Below are positions 24,322 to 33,805 of a DNA stretch of 64,000 nt, piece by piece. Position 1 is the stretch's first letter, and the number at the start of each line of letters is the position of its first letter. The stretch comes from Boletus sp. NGJ (Eukaryota > Basidiomycota > Agaricomycetes > Boletales > Boletaceae), in NCBI GenBank assembly GCA_019096195.1, contig JAGTXK010000060.1, positions 176,560-240,559 of the forward strand. Direction: 5' to 3'. The position numbers and the translations under genes are program-made. The notes below the pieces were generated by a model. It was given only the letters and a program-made list of their open reading frames with translations, was not told the DNA's origin and did no database searches.

Positions 24322-25138
24322 GGGTCCTTTGTCAAAATGGCCTACGTTTGCCAGGTATGCCAACTCGCCTTCAGGGGCAAGTGAGCGAACCAACTATTCC
24401 GGTTACGATCTGAAGTGAATGGTAGCGGCATTATTGGAATCTCAATTCTTGAGGGTAGGATGGGGTTCAAATATGAGGAGACGCTTGGCGGTTTGTGGGT
24501 TTATGTAGGCTCATGGAATGGCAATGGCGGCCTCCGCGTGTCCGTCGCATTTCCAGGGCGTGGATCATCGTAACCACCATTCACGTGGAATGGAAAGTGT
24601 GAAGATACGGCGAGAACACCTGTTGCCGTAGAACACTATCCAAGAAGCACTGGGGGACTCACCGCTCGCAAGTGTGGACTAGGCTGATGCTATGTTCCGC
24701 ATCGTTTCCATTGCAAGGACTTGTGCTGGCACCTGATTCAACCGGTGTATGGGTGGAGTCGCATTTCCAACCTTGCAGTCAATTAACGTTCAATCAGAAG
24801 GACTGCACAGGTCGTGCACCGTCCATGATTCGCTTTTGACGTATTCTCGACGCCGAAGTCGTATGCTGAGTTGCCTCGCTTTCCCCGCGTGTACACCGTT
24901 GTGCGCCGGCCTGAACCAATCAGAACTGGATTCGGCGGAACTCCCTGCGCTCGAGTTATATGCAGCGTAAATCCTGCAACTAGCAAAGTTTCCATATGTC
25001 GTGAGTACTGTACAGTGTAACCTGAAGTCGGGAATAGTAAGGAACACCTGCCAAACAATCCTGCCTGTCCATGTATGAAGGTCTCAAGAAAAGTACAGAT
25101 AGCATAGGGCCATAGCCATAACTCGCTCCGCATGACAG
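24322..25138. other. intergenic
   Basis: Upstream region of the membrane protein and 3' region of the first DnaJ gene. No further gene supported. Confidence 0.4.
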
Positions 25139-26862
25139 TCAAACGTCAAGGTGAAACGCTTTCTTCAATGTCTGCCACTTGGATTGGTGGGTGAACACGA
25201 CCCGCCATCTGGAGTCGCATCAATGATGACTAAACTCAAGCCTCGTGCAAGACAAACAAACCTGATAATCATATCGCCGCGACCAATCGTCTTGCGGCCT
25301 TCCCGGATTGGCATACCTGCACCCTTGACGAGGACCTGGCCCTCTGTGGCCTCGTCATAGATCGGATAAGGCAAGGCAAAGGTGATTTCCTTCCCGTCTA
25401 TCCCCTGGATGCAAATTTCGCCTCCTTGGTCAGCGAGAGGATCAGCCCAGGGGATGCAGACATCCAGAAACAGGTCGTCCTTGACTCTAGAAAAACGTTC
25501 TTCAGGAACTTCTTCGACTAGGAAGACCACATCTTGGAGCGTTCCATCCTTGCGTTGATGTCCCGTGCGCGGACAGACGATCCTAGTACCGCTGCGCATC
25601 CCTGGAGGGATGGCGACAGAGATTTCCACCTGCTCCGTTCGATGCGAGAGTAGTTCCCTCGTCACGAGGAATCGATAAGACGTTCCGTGGTACATCTCGT
25701 CGAGTGTCAAAGGGAGTGGGAAAATCCATTCCTTGGAGGCACCTCGAGGAGTATTGATCGCACGTAGTGGTGAGTCATATGGGGTCGCATCTTCATCGTG
25801 AGGCAGAGTGTGCGGTGGCTCTTTTTTACCCTTTGTGGTTCCTGAGAGCTTGTGGACGAATTCGCTAGTATCGAGGGTGAGCATGTTCAGACAGAGACAG
25901 TAGCCCACACTCACTCTGCAAAGCCAGTCTTGGGTGACTTGTGCAGTCGCCCGGACGGAGGTGGAATAACGGGTTTCAACGATGTGCGCGATTTACTGGT
26001 GCCGGTGCGGGATGAACGCGAATCGTGTTTTGGCTCGGTCGAGGCAGGGGAGGATCTGGTAGTCTTCTCGGATGATTTAGAACGAACAGAGCCAGTGAAA
26101 CCCTCCGAACTGCGACTATACGTCGACGCAGGGGTAGCGGTTTTTGGTGCGGCTGAACAGGGAGGATCGCCTAGATGATCGTGTGACTTTGAGAATGTGC
26201 GACCGCTTCTCATCCGGTCGGAACTAGATTGTTTCCCATCTGGACTAGGCTTGGCTGGCCGTGGATGGGAACTGGGTTTCAGGTCGTCGGAAGATGAAGC
26301 ATGCGAGGACGATGATGGGGATGGGGGTGTCCTAGAGTGAGTACCGGATTTGGAGGTGTTCTTGCTGTGACCATCGCCTGGCGCGGAAGAAGGCGATTTT
26401 GAGGACTTGGGGCTAGACCGCTTGCTTGAGTTAGAGCTCGCCGAAGGTGGCCGGCTTGATGCCTGAGTAGATTTTGTATGGGTATCAGAATGAGTGGGGT
26501 TAGCACTAGGAGCGCTGGTTGTCGACGAGGTCTCCGTTGATGAGGAATGTGTACTTTCTTTCCCGTCCATCAGAGCGTGATACGCCTTGTTCACCTGTTG
26601 GCGGCTCATCATGAACAGAACAAATAGTGATCTGAGACGAGGAACCCTACTTCAATGAACATTTGTGCTGCAGCTTCCTTGTCAACCAAATGACGGTCTG
26701 GATGCCACTGCAGAGCCTGTTCCGACATTAGCTGGAAGAATTACGCTGGTGGATGCATGAGGGAGTACACACGAGTTTCTTGTACGCTGCTTTGATGGCA
26801 TCGTCGCTCGCGTCGCTGGTGAGTCCCAGGACGGCGTGATGACCTTGCTTGCTTGCGGGCAT
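25139..26862 (-). CDS. DnaJ/Hsp40-like protein with Ser-rich linker
   Basis: Exons (minus): 26862-26773, 26716-26651, 26594-25915, 25864-25262, 25208-25139, giving 502 residues. The J domain (about 8-70) has the HPD triad in LQWHPDRHLV, needed to stimulate Hsp70 ATPase. In place of a Gly/Phe region there is an approximately 230-residue Ser/Thr/Pro/Lys-rich disordered linker. The C-terminal 230 residues are a type II substrate-binding region (two CTD beta-sandwiches: WIFPLPLTLDEMYHG, GMRSGTRIVCPRTGHQ, DDLFLDVCIPWADPL) ending with DMIIRWRVVF. Acts as an Hsp70 co-chaperone. Arranged in tandem with the next DnaJ gene. Both carry an intron just before the HPD-containing segment (after AYKKL/AYKKM), so they probably arose by duplication followed by linker divergence. 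Confidence 0.9.
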
Positions 26863-27807
26863 TGTCGGAAGGAAGGTCGGTTGACGTGAATGGTTTTCGT
26901 CACGCTTGGTTGCTGAGTAGAGAGCAGGCTCGTGGTGGGGTTTGAACGTACGATAGATATATACGAGAAAGAGAGAGCTCCGACGGTCAAGAGCGCTACA
27001 ATAGATAGATCCGCAAGCGATCATAAGGCTTGCACGACATTGCTTTGCGCGACGGCCTCATGGTCGGCACGTTTTGCTTACCGGCGCTGGAGTGAGTAAT
27101 CGTTCATTGAAGTGGCGTAAAGACGACGACGTGGCTGCCGGTGTCCTGGAAGTCACAAGCAAGTTGGATCAAGGTAGACGCTTTGAATGGTCTTCGTCTC
27201 ACCCGTCATGTGGGAGATTGTGTATCAGAAAAGCTGCTGGATGGGTTCTGCCAACACACGAGGTCCGGTGGCCGACTTCATCGAGGAACCGGGAGACTCG
27301 TTCTCGAGTTCATCATGCTTTTCATATCTGGTATCAAGTAGTGATAGTGATATCCATCAGCCAACACTTGGAGCGGAGGCCTACCACTTGAAATTTTATC
27401 CAGCGACCCTAAACTCTGCCGCCGATTCCTGCGCTTATCGAATGATTCAACCCAAGGAAGGTGAGTAACTTTATGTTCTGCGTCCTTGTGCCAGTCATTT
27501 ACCCCACGAACGATGAAATCTCAGATATGAATCACGCGCGGCCTTGGCAGAAACCCCACACTGTTTTTTGGGCACCTCGGAAATGCCACGATTTTGTTCT
27601 ACACTTCAAGGGCTTCTTGGCCTCTGGCACGATAAGAGCAAGGATGAGACTTGGTCTGACGGAGCGTCATTTGATTATATAGGGCCTGAGACTCATTTCA
27701 TGGAATAGAAAGAACGTCCTCGTGTCTTGTCACAGGATCATAGTCGAGGAAAACATGTGAGTATTGATAGTACAATGCAATATTAGAGGCAAAAGAGGTC
27801 TCGGTAT
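26863..27807. other. intergenic between the tandem DnaJ genes
   Basis: Promoter of the left DnaJ gene and 3' region of the right one. No coding or RNA gene supported. Confidence 0.4.
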
Positions 27808-29015
27808 TCAAGATAATATACGCCTGATACCCTCTTTCTGCGGGGGCGTTAAGCGGTCTGGGAATTGAACGTCCCAACGAACGACCAAATCTCCCTTCTT
27901 CTTCGGGCTTGCCTGTTTGCGAATTGGCATGCCCTCATTGACGACCCTCGTCTCTTGAGCAGGTTTTACCACCCCTACAGGCAACTGGACCTGTAATTTG
28001 CGGCCGTCTAGCAACTGGACCACCTTTTTGGTGTCACTGCCAGTCAAAGCGTCCACGAGGGGTATCTTTAGGTGGCATACAAGATCGTCTCCATCGCGGG
28101 CAAAGACGGGGTGGGGTTTATCCTCGACGACGAAAGCGAGGTCCTGGGATTCGCCGTTTGGTTGTTCATTGCCTGAGCGAGGGAAGCGGATCTTGGTGCC
28201 GCTCTTCCAACCGGGAAGGATTTGTATTTCGAGGACTTTTTCCTCGGTTGAGCCGTCGAGGAGCTTTCTGCTAACTTTGAGATGTTTGGTGGAGCCAGAA
28301 TAGAGTTCTTCTAGAGAAAGTTTGAGCGGACGGGTGATCTCGGAAGGTTGGGGTGCTGGTGCGGATGTTGCGCGCTGTGACGGACGGTGGGGCATGCCAC
28401 CAGGCATACCTCCAAAGAAGGGGCCATTGGTGGTGTCTTCGAACATGGATGACATTGGGGTCCTTCCACCTGTATCGCCCATGCCACCAAATTTGGCGAA
28501 ACGGCCTGAAAATATTTCCCTGTGAATGTCAGCATGGGTGTAGACATGGGTCAAGACATGAGACATACTCGAATATCCGCTGGGGGTCGGATGGAGCGAA
28601 TCCCCGGGAACCGCCCGGACCGGTGGTGAAGGAGAAGGAGGTGGTGCCGGGGAAGCCACCAAAGCCAGAGGGGCCGGCTCCGGGGGGCACGGCTCCACCC
28701 TTGAGGCCTTCTTCGCCGACTTGGTCATAAACGGTACGCTTGTCCTTGTCGCTGAGCACTTCGAAGGCTTCGGATATCTGCGAGGTGGAGTGAGCAGTTG
28801 GGTCTTTCGAGGAGGACGAGACGAACGTCTTTGAACCTCCTTGAGGCCTCCTCTGATCCCTGATTTCTATCAGGGTGCCATTTCAGGGCCTAGTTGGGGT
28901 GAGATGGGGATATGGAAAGAGGGGGAGAGCATACCATTTTCTTGTAGGCGCGTTTAATGTCATCGTCGGTCGCTGAGCGGGGAACGTCGAGTATCTTGTA
29001 GTAGTCTTTGCCCAT
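27808..29015 (-). CDS. type II DnaJ co-chaperone (Sis1/DNAJB1-like)
   Basis: Exons (minus): 29015-28935, 28889-28827, 28777-28569, 28519-27808, giving 354 residues. Canonical order: J domain (MGKDYYKILDVPRSATDDDI, HPD in LKWHPDRNQG, then ISEAFEVLSDKDKR), Gly/Phe-rich region (GGFPGTTSFSF, FGGMPGGMP), then CTD I and II (LKLSLEELYSGSTKHLKVSR, GWKSGTKIRFPRSGNEQP, QLLDGRKLQVQLPVG) and a C-terminal dimerisation tail ending QKEGIRRILS. Cytosolic or nuclear Hsp70 partner required for protein folding and translation initiation in yeast. Head-to-head with the VTC1 gene, with only 103 bp between the two ATGs. Confidence 0.96.
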
Positions 29016-29118
29016 GCTTTGGAACGGGAATGGAAGGAGATGCGGGGGTGGGTTTATCTGCAGTCCTTTTTCGGAATAGCCCAGAATGTGCTCGAAGTGA
29101 CGTCAAGTTTGTTCCATC
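29016..29118. promoter_or_regulatory. 103-bp bidirectional promoter, DnaJ and VTC1 genes
   Basis: The start codons at 29015 (minus) and 29119 (plus) face outward with 103 bp between them, so both transcripts must initiate within a very small shared interval. No TATA or heat-shock element (nGAAn arrays) is obvious. Confidence 0.5.
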
Positions 29119-29857
29119 ATGTCGCACCGCAGAGAGTCCACTGGCGAAAGCGTCGTCGGTCCGTTTGGCGTCTCTTGGTCCTCCTTTCTTCCCTTCTCCT
29201 CCTCCGCAATCGCTTCTCTCCCAGAGGACACACCACGCCCGTCTCGATACACCAGGCAAGACGACATCCCAGACCAAGTACAAAACTACAGCACAATCCA
29301 GCCCGTCCGCGTACCCCGCAAGGTCCCCACCGCCATCAAAGTCGAGGGCAAAGTCTGGTTTGCCAACGAACGAAGTCTGCCCCGCTCCCTCTCAACTCGT
29401 CTCCCCATTCACCCCCCTTCCTAGCATGGCTTTCTTGGCTCAATGCTGCCATCCTCATCGGTACATTCGCCGTCGCCCTCTTCAATGCCTCTCGTGACCC
29501 TGTCGCCCGCGCCTTTGCATACGTGTATGCCGCCCTCAGCATCGGCGTCTTGGTATGTCTCGACCCCGCTCTCAGCCTGTGTATACCTCACCATCTTGCA
29601 GATTTACGGCTTTTACCTCTATCAGTCCCGCATCACCATGATTCGCAAGCGTGATCCCGGCCATTATGGTCTGTCCTCGTCTCTACTCCGTGTAATCTCG
29701 CCCTGAGTCTCTCGCAGACGCCATTGTTGGTCCAATCGTCGTCAGCGCCCTTCTTTTCATGGCAGTCTTGGCCAACTTTGTCATCCGTGGTACGTGTCAC
29801 TCTTGCAGCTCGATCGCACTCTAATCATACACCCGACCGTTCAGTTCGCGAGCTGTG
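29119..29857 (+). CDS. VTC1: vacuolar transporter chaperone VTC1, DUF202 membrane protein
   Basis: Exons 29119-29374, 29425-29552, 29602-29668, 29718-29789 and 29844-29857 give 178 residues. The conserved core is VEGKVWFANERTWLSWLN followed by three membrane spans (AAILIGTFAVALFNA, AYVYAALSIGVLIYGFY, VVSALLFMAVLANFVIR) and ends in VREL, as in other fungal Vtc1 proteins. It is the small membrane subunit of the VTC complex, which makes polyphosphate from ATP and threads it into the vacuole. The approximately 70-residue hydrophilic N-terminus is longer than in yeast. The last coding exon is only 14 nt. Confidence 0.95.
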
Positions 29858-30520
29858 AGCATTACTTTCCCTCTTATCCCGCTCTCTTACCAATCGGACG
29901 CCAGCCGTCAGCAACAGATCCCAATCCCAGGTTTGGCCTTGTTGCAGCAAGTCATACCAAATTTCATACCATCTAAATAATCTATTTTTCAATGGCGTTT
30001 GTAAACTTGATTATCTCTGTGAGATCTCCCTGTTTGCAGTTACATATGAAATGTAAGCGTCATCCAGAATAGGTTACAGTCCGAGTAAAATCAGGTATCT
30101 GTCAATCACACACATCTGTCCCCCTGGTGATCATATCTCCAGTTAATTGACGTCTCGCGGGGATCACATCTGTCATTGAACTACCTCACTTCCTGGTCGC
30201 CATTTCATTATTCTATACACGGTGCTCCATGGAGCTGTGTTCAAGGCACTCTTGGTATGGATCATTCCAAGTCACTGCCTCGCGTGGAAAAATCATTCGA
30301 CCATCGCGGGGCAGTCTTGAATCAAGGTGAGGTAAAGCCTCCCTCCATCACGTCAGAATACATGTGACCTTTCCAGTAGTTTTACTGTAATGGGTAAGTC
30401 CATACATAAAACGTTCGTCTACCTTGCTCGCTCCGCATGTACGAATACACTGGCGGAATGAAACCACTGCAACGCCCGGAAAAAGAAAATGGGCCGACGG
30501 ACGCTGTCGGGTCCGGCAGC
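29858..30520. other. intergenic, convergent 3' regions of VTC1 and DBP5
   Basis: Nothing coding supported in 663 bp. Holds the two 3' ends. Confidence 0.4.
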
Positions 30521-32451
30521 TCATTTCAAGGCCTTCTTCATTTTCTATGTAGAGATAAAGGTCGTCACTTGTCGAACGGAGATAACAAACGAAGAAAACA
30601 TGCCTCCTCCATCTCATCCAGATCATTCGTTTCAATGCGAATAATCTTCTTCCCAAGGGTCTTTTCGATCGCCTCCATCTGCAGCCATGTTCTCTGGTCG
30701 TGGACAAAGTTGATCGATATGCCTTTGCGTCCAAAACGCCCAGTTCGCCCTGGATTGTCCGTCAGTATAGGACAAAGTCGCAACACTAACGGACATACCA
30801 ATGCGGTGAATGTATGTCTCGATGTCTGGTCTACCATCATCAGGGTTGGAATTCCCGCGCTCATTCATTAAGGGGAGGTCGTAGTTGACCACCATGTTCA
30901 CTTGAAGAATGTCAATGCCACGCGCAATCACGTTTGTCGTGATCAGCACTTTCTCCCGACCCTCGCGGAAGCTGTCAATGACAGCGTCACGCTCTGAAGC
31001 ATCCTTGGCACCGTGAAGCGAGGCAACTTTGTGCCCCTCCGCAGTCATTCGCTGGGAGATTCTGTCCGCGGTATGCCGATGCTAGGGATGGGAGCATTCG
31101 CTCAAGCAGATCGTACCAAGTCAAAGATCACTTACTTGACAAAAGATGATACTTTGGCCAATCGTAAGCAACTGGTATAGCGAGACTAGAATGTCATATT
31201 TGTGTTCCTCGTTACGGCAGTCCATGTAGAACTGGCGAATGCCCTCTACCGACAATTCCTCCTTTTGGAGCTCAATCTTGTTGGCACAAGGAGCAAACTT
31301 GTTGGCAAAAGTCCGCACGTGGTCAGGGAACGTAGCGGAGAAGAGAATGATCTGAGGTGTCCGAGGCAAGAGACTAGAGAGACAAGCCATCAGCAGAGTA
31401 GTAAACAATATATTGGCAAGATTACTTTTTGACTCTCAGTGTCTGATCTCCAAGACCACCCTGGTCGAGCATGTTATCAGCTTCATCGAGCACGAAAACT
31501 TTGATGCTTGATGAATCTATAACCTTCCGTTTGAGAAGATCGGTCATGGTGCCCGGAGTACCGACAACAATGTGTGCTGTTATCCTGGTGACATCTCTGG
31601 GAAGATTGTCCTTGATAGCGTATTCTGTCTGCACTGGAGTAAACTTTCCCATTGCCACTACGACCGACATGATTTGTCGTGCCAGCTCTCGTGACGGAGC
31701 AAGGCAAATGGCCTAGAGTAAAATCAGATACCGAGTCCGTGGGGATGCAATTTCTCCCGCACTTGTGTCTTATTGAGCGAGAAATCTACCCTGCTCAGCA
31801 TGGTAAGGACAAATGCTGCAGTCTTTCCTGTGCCAGATTGCGACTGTCCAATCATGTTCTGCGGCCTGCGCAAGTGGATGAATAAGAAATCATCTCTATA
31901 TCGCTTGCTACCCACGGGTCGGCAAGAAGAAGGGGTAATGCGCGTTCTTGAATCTTGGATGGTTTCGAAAATCCCAACGCATAGAGACCCTTGAGCAGAT
32001 CCTGGTGTCTGTGAAAGAAGACATATGAGAAACATGTTGACATCGCTACTGATCCACTGACAGGCCCAATTGTTCGAATGATTTCACGCTGTACAACGGA
32101 GAGTTTGGGTCGGCTTGTTGATCTGCTAGCGTGACCTAGGGATCCATGATGAATTAATTGGCAGGTAGTGCACAGTAGGACAGAACCACCCACCGTAACC
32201 TCGAAAGTAGACGATATTAAATCGGTGGTTTCTACATTGATAAAGATTTTATGTGGGAAGATAAGAGAGCACTCTGATATACGCACCTGATCTAGTAGGC
32301 TCTGCGACTTCGGGTTTCTTTGTTTCACTCTCTTTCCCTTCTGGCTTCGCAGTTGCTACGGATTGCATCAGCATCGTAGTTGCAAGTTTAAACCAATTTC
32401 GCTACCATCAGCCGTCTTGGGTGTGTAGAAACCTTCAGCATCCTTCTCCAT
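30521..32451 (-). CDS. DBP5: DEAD-box ATP-dependent RNA helicase Dbp5
   Basis: Exons (minus): 32451-32406, 32355-32287, 32231-32194, 32135-32062, 32008-31916, 31865-31763, 31712-31426, 31373-31136, 31081-30799, 30749-30604, 30544-30521, giving 466 residues. Motifs: Q region with [15 protein letters not shown], motif [13 protein letters not shown], Ia [59 protein letters not shown]. Dbp5 remodels mRNPs at the cytoplasmic face of the nuclear pore with Gle1 and Nup159. The TPGTM and NPDDGRPD stretches are typical of this subfamily. The last intron (30545-30603) starts with GC; splicing it gives the expected EEKMKKALK end, while reading through gives an unrelated tail. Confidence 0.97.
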
Positions 32452-32692
32452 GATAAAAACAAATGTTGACAGAGATGGGACTCGGAGTGTGCTGTGATTT
32501 GTTCCGTTTGTGGGACCAGATGCATGACTCAGCAATCTCATTTATTTACCGTAATCTTATCTACCCGGCCACTACACAGATTCTCATGTCGTCTCGTCCA
32601 TTCCTTGAACATCACCAGGTAAGCGGGCCTTTGTAGCTTGTCTCTGACAACTCCGAGACCGCTATCATAGACTGACAGAAACGCTACCCACC
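32452..32692. promoter_or_regulatory. divergent promoter of DBP5 and the Pof1-like gene, with spliced leader
   Basis: Start codons at 32451 (minus) and 32693 (plus) are 241 bp apart. On the plus side this interval includes a leader intron with a canonical donor and acceptor (32619-32678) and a short upstream ORF described separately. Confidence 0.5.
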
Positions 32693-32696
32693 ATGA
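32586..32696 (+). promoter_or_regulatory. spliced 16-codon uORF overlapping the main start
   Basis: An ATG at 32586 opens MSSRPFLEHHQ, then a GTAAGC donor at 32619 and an acceptor ending at 32678. The spliced frame continues KRYPP and stops at 32694-32696. Stop and main start share bases as ATGA (main ATG 32693-32695). No alternative acceptor puts this ATG in frame with the main protein. Such an arrangement would allow termination-reinitiation or translational damping. Existence of the spliced leader is inferred. Confidence 0.5.
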
Positions 32697-33691
32697 TTCG
32701 CCCTCCTGCTTCCATCACCCCATTTGGTTTTGCCAGCCACGCACTGCAGTTGCTGCAGAGAGTGCAACGCGGAATATCGCCCGTTGAGCTCGTCTACACG
32801 GCTCACGAAAACTGGCCATTTCGGGCTGGACAAACCATCCACACCCGTCCCACGCTCCGCATATGCGTCCTCGACGCCTCGTTCAATCCCCCGACCCTGG
32901 CGCACTTGGCACTTGCCAACGCTCTCCCACCGTCATCAACCCAGCGCACCGCTACTACCTCTATTTCTGCGGAACCGTACGATGCGCGAATATTGCTCCT
33001 CTCCGTCCGCAATGCAGACAAGGTTTTGAGACCAGGGGACGCAACATTCGTTCAACGACTCGAAATGATGCGCCTCCTCTCATACGACGTTCGTTTTCCC
33101 GACACTGTAGGATCAGGTGATGAATCTTCACAGACGAGTGCCAACGTCGCGATTGCCATCATAGATGAGCCGACATTCGTCGGGAAGTCGACTCGTTTAC
33201 TTCGCTTCCTCCAGACAAGGCTTTCTACTATCGAATTCTCTCATCATCCCAACAGTACATCCGACGGACCAGACGCATCATACATATTTCCCTCACCGAA
33301 GCTGACCTTCCTTTTGGGTTTCGATACCTTCGTCCGCCTTTTCTCTCCAAAATATTATCCTTCTGAACAGGCCATGGTCCAGATGCTCCGGACATTTCTC
33401 TCTCCAGACCAAGAAGATTGCCGCATAGTGTGCGCCTATAGGCGGAACGCCACTGCTGACAAGACGCCTCAGGAAATTCAGGACAGGACGTTCGAAGTGG
33501 CACACGAATTCATAACAAGTAACCGTATAACATTCATCGACATTGGTCCCGAGGAACAAACCTACAGCTCGAGCGAAGTAAGAGCAAAGGTTGCAGCAGG
33601 GGATGGGACATGGCAGCGGCTGGTCTCAGATGCGATCGCCAACTATATCATCAAGCAAGGGATCTATTCAGATTTGGAGAGGGAACGATGA
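32693..33691 (+). CDS. Pof1-like nicotinamide-nucleotide adenylyltransferase family protein
   Basis: Single coding exon, 332 residues. A Rossmann nucleotidyltransferase is indicated by LRICVLDASFNPPTLAHLAL near residue 60 (a GxFNPxHxxH-type loop), a central LTFLLGFDTFVRLF (the LLGxD strand), and the C-terminal TYSSSEVRAKV, matching the ISSTxxR motif. Yeast Pof1 is a short relative of NMN adenylyltransferases linked to protein quality control; whether this protein makes NAD is untested. It ends 114 bp from the stop of the convergent fatty acid synthase gene. Confidence 0.88.
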   Translation: MIRPPASITPFGFASHALQLLQRVQRGISPVELVYTAHENWPFRAGQTIHTRPTLRICVLDASFNPPTLAHLALANALPPSSTQRTATTSISAEPYDARILLLSVRNADKVLRPGDATFVQRLEMMRLLSYDVRFPDTVGSGDESSQTSANVAIAIIDEPTFVGKSTRLLRFLQTRLSTIEFSHHPNSTSDGPDASYIFPSPKLTFLLGFDTFVRLFSPKYYPSEQAMVQMLRTFLSPDQEDCRIVCAYRRNATADKTPQEIQDRTFEVAHEFITSNRITFIDIGPEEQTYSSSEVRAKVAAGDGTWQRLVSDAIANYIIKQGIYSDLERER

Positions 33692-33805
33692 AAGAATCTA
33701 TTCTGGTATCACGGTTCACAGCTACTATAGCAATATGCGTTTAACAATGAATGCTTCTGGGATTACATACATCCCTCATCAAGTACGGGTATTATGGCGA
33801 AGAAA

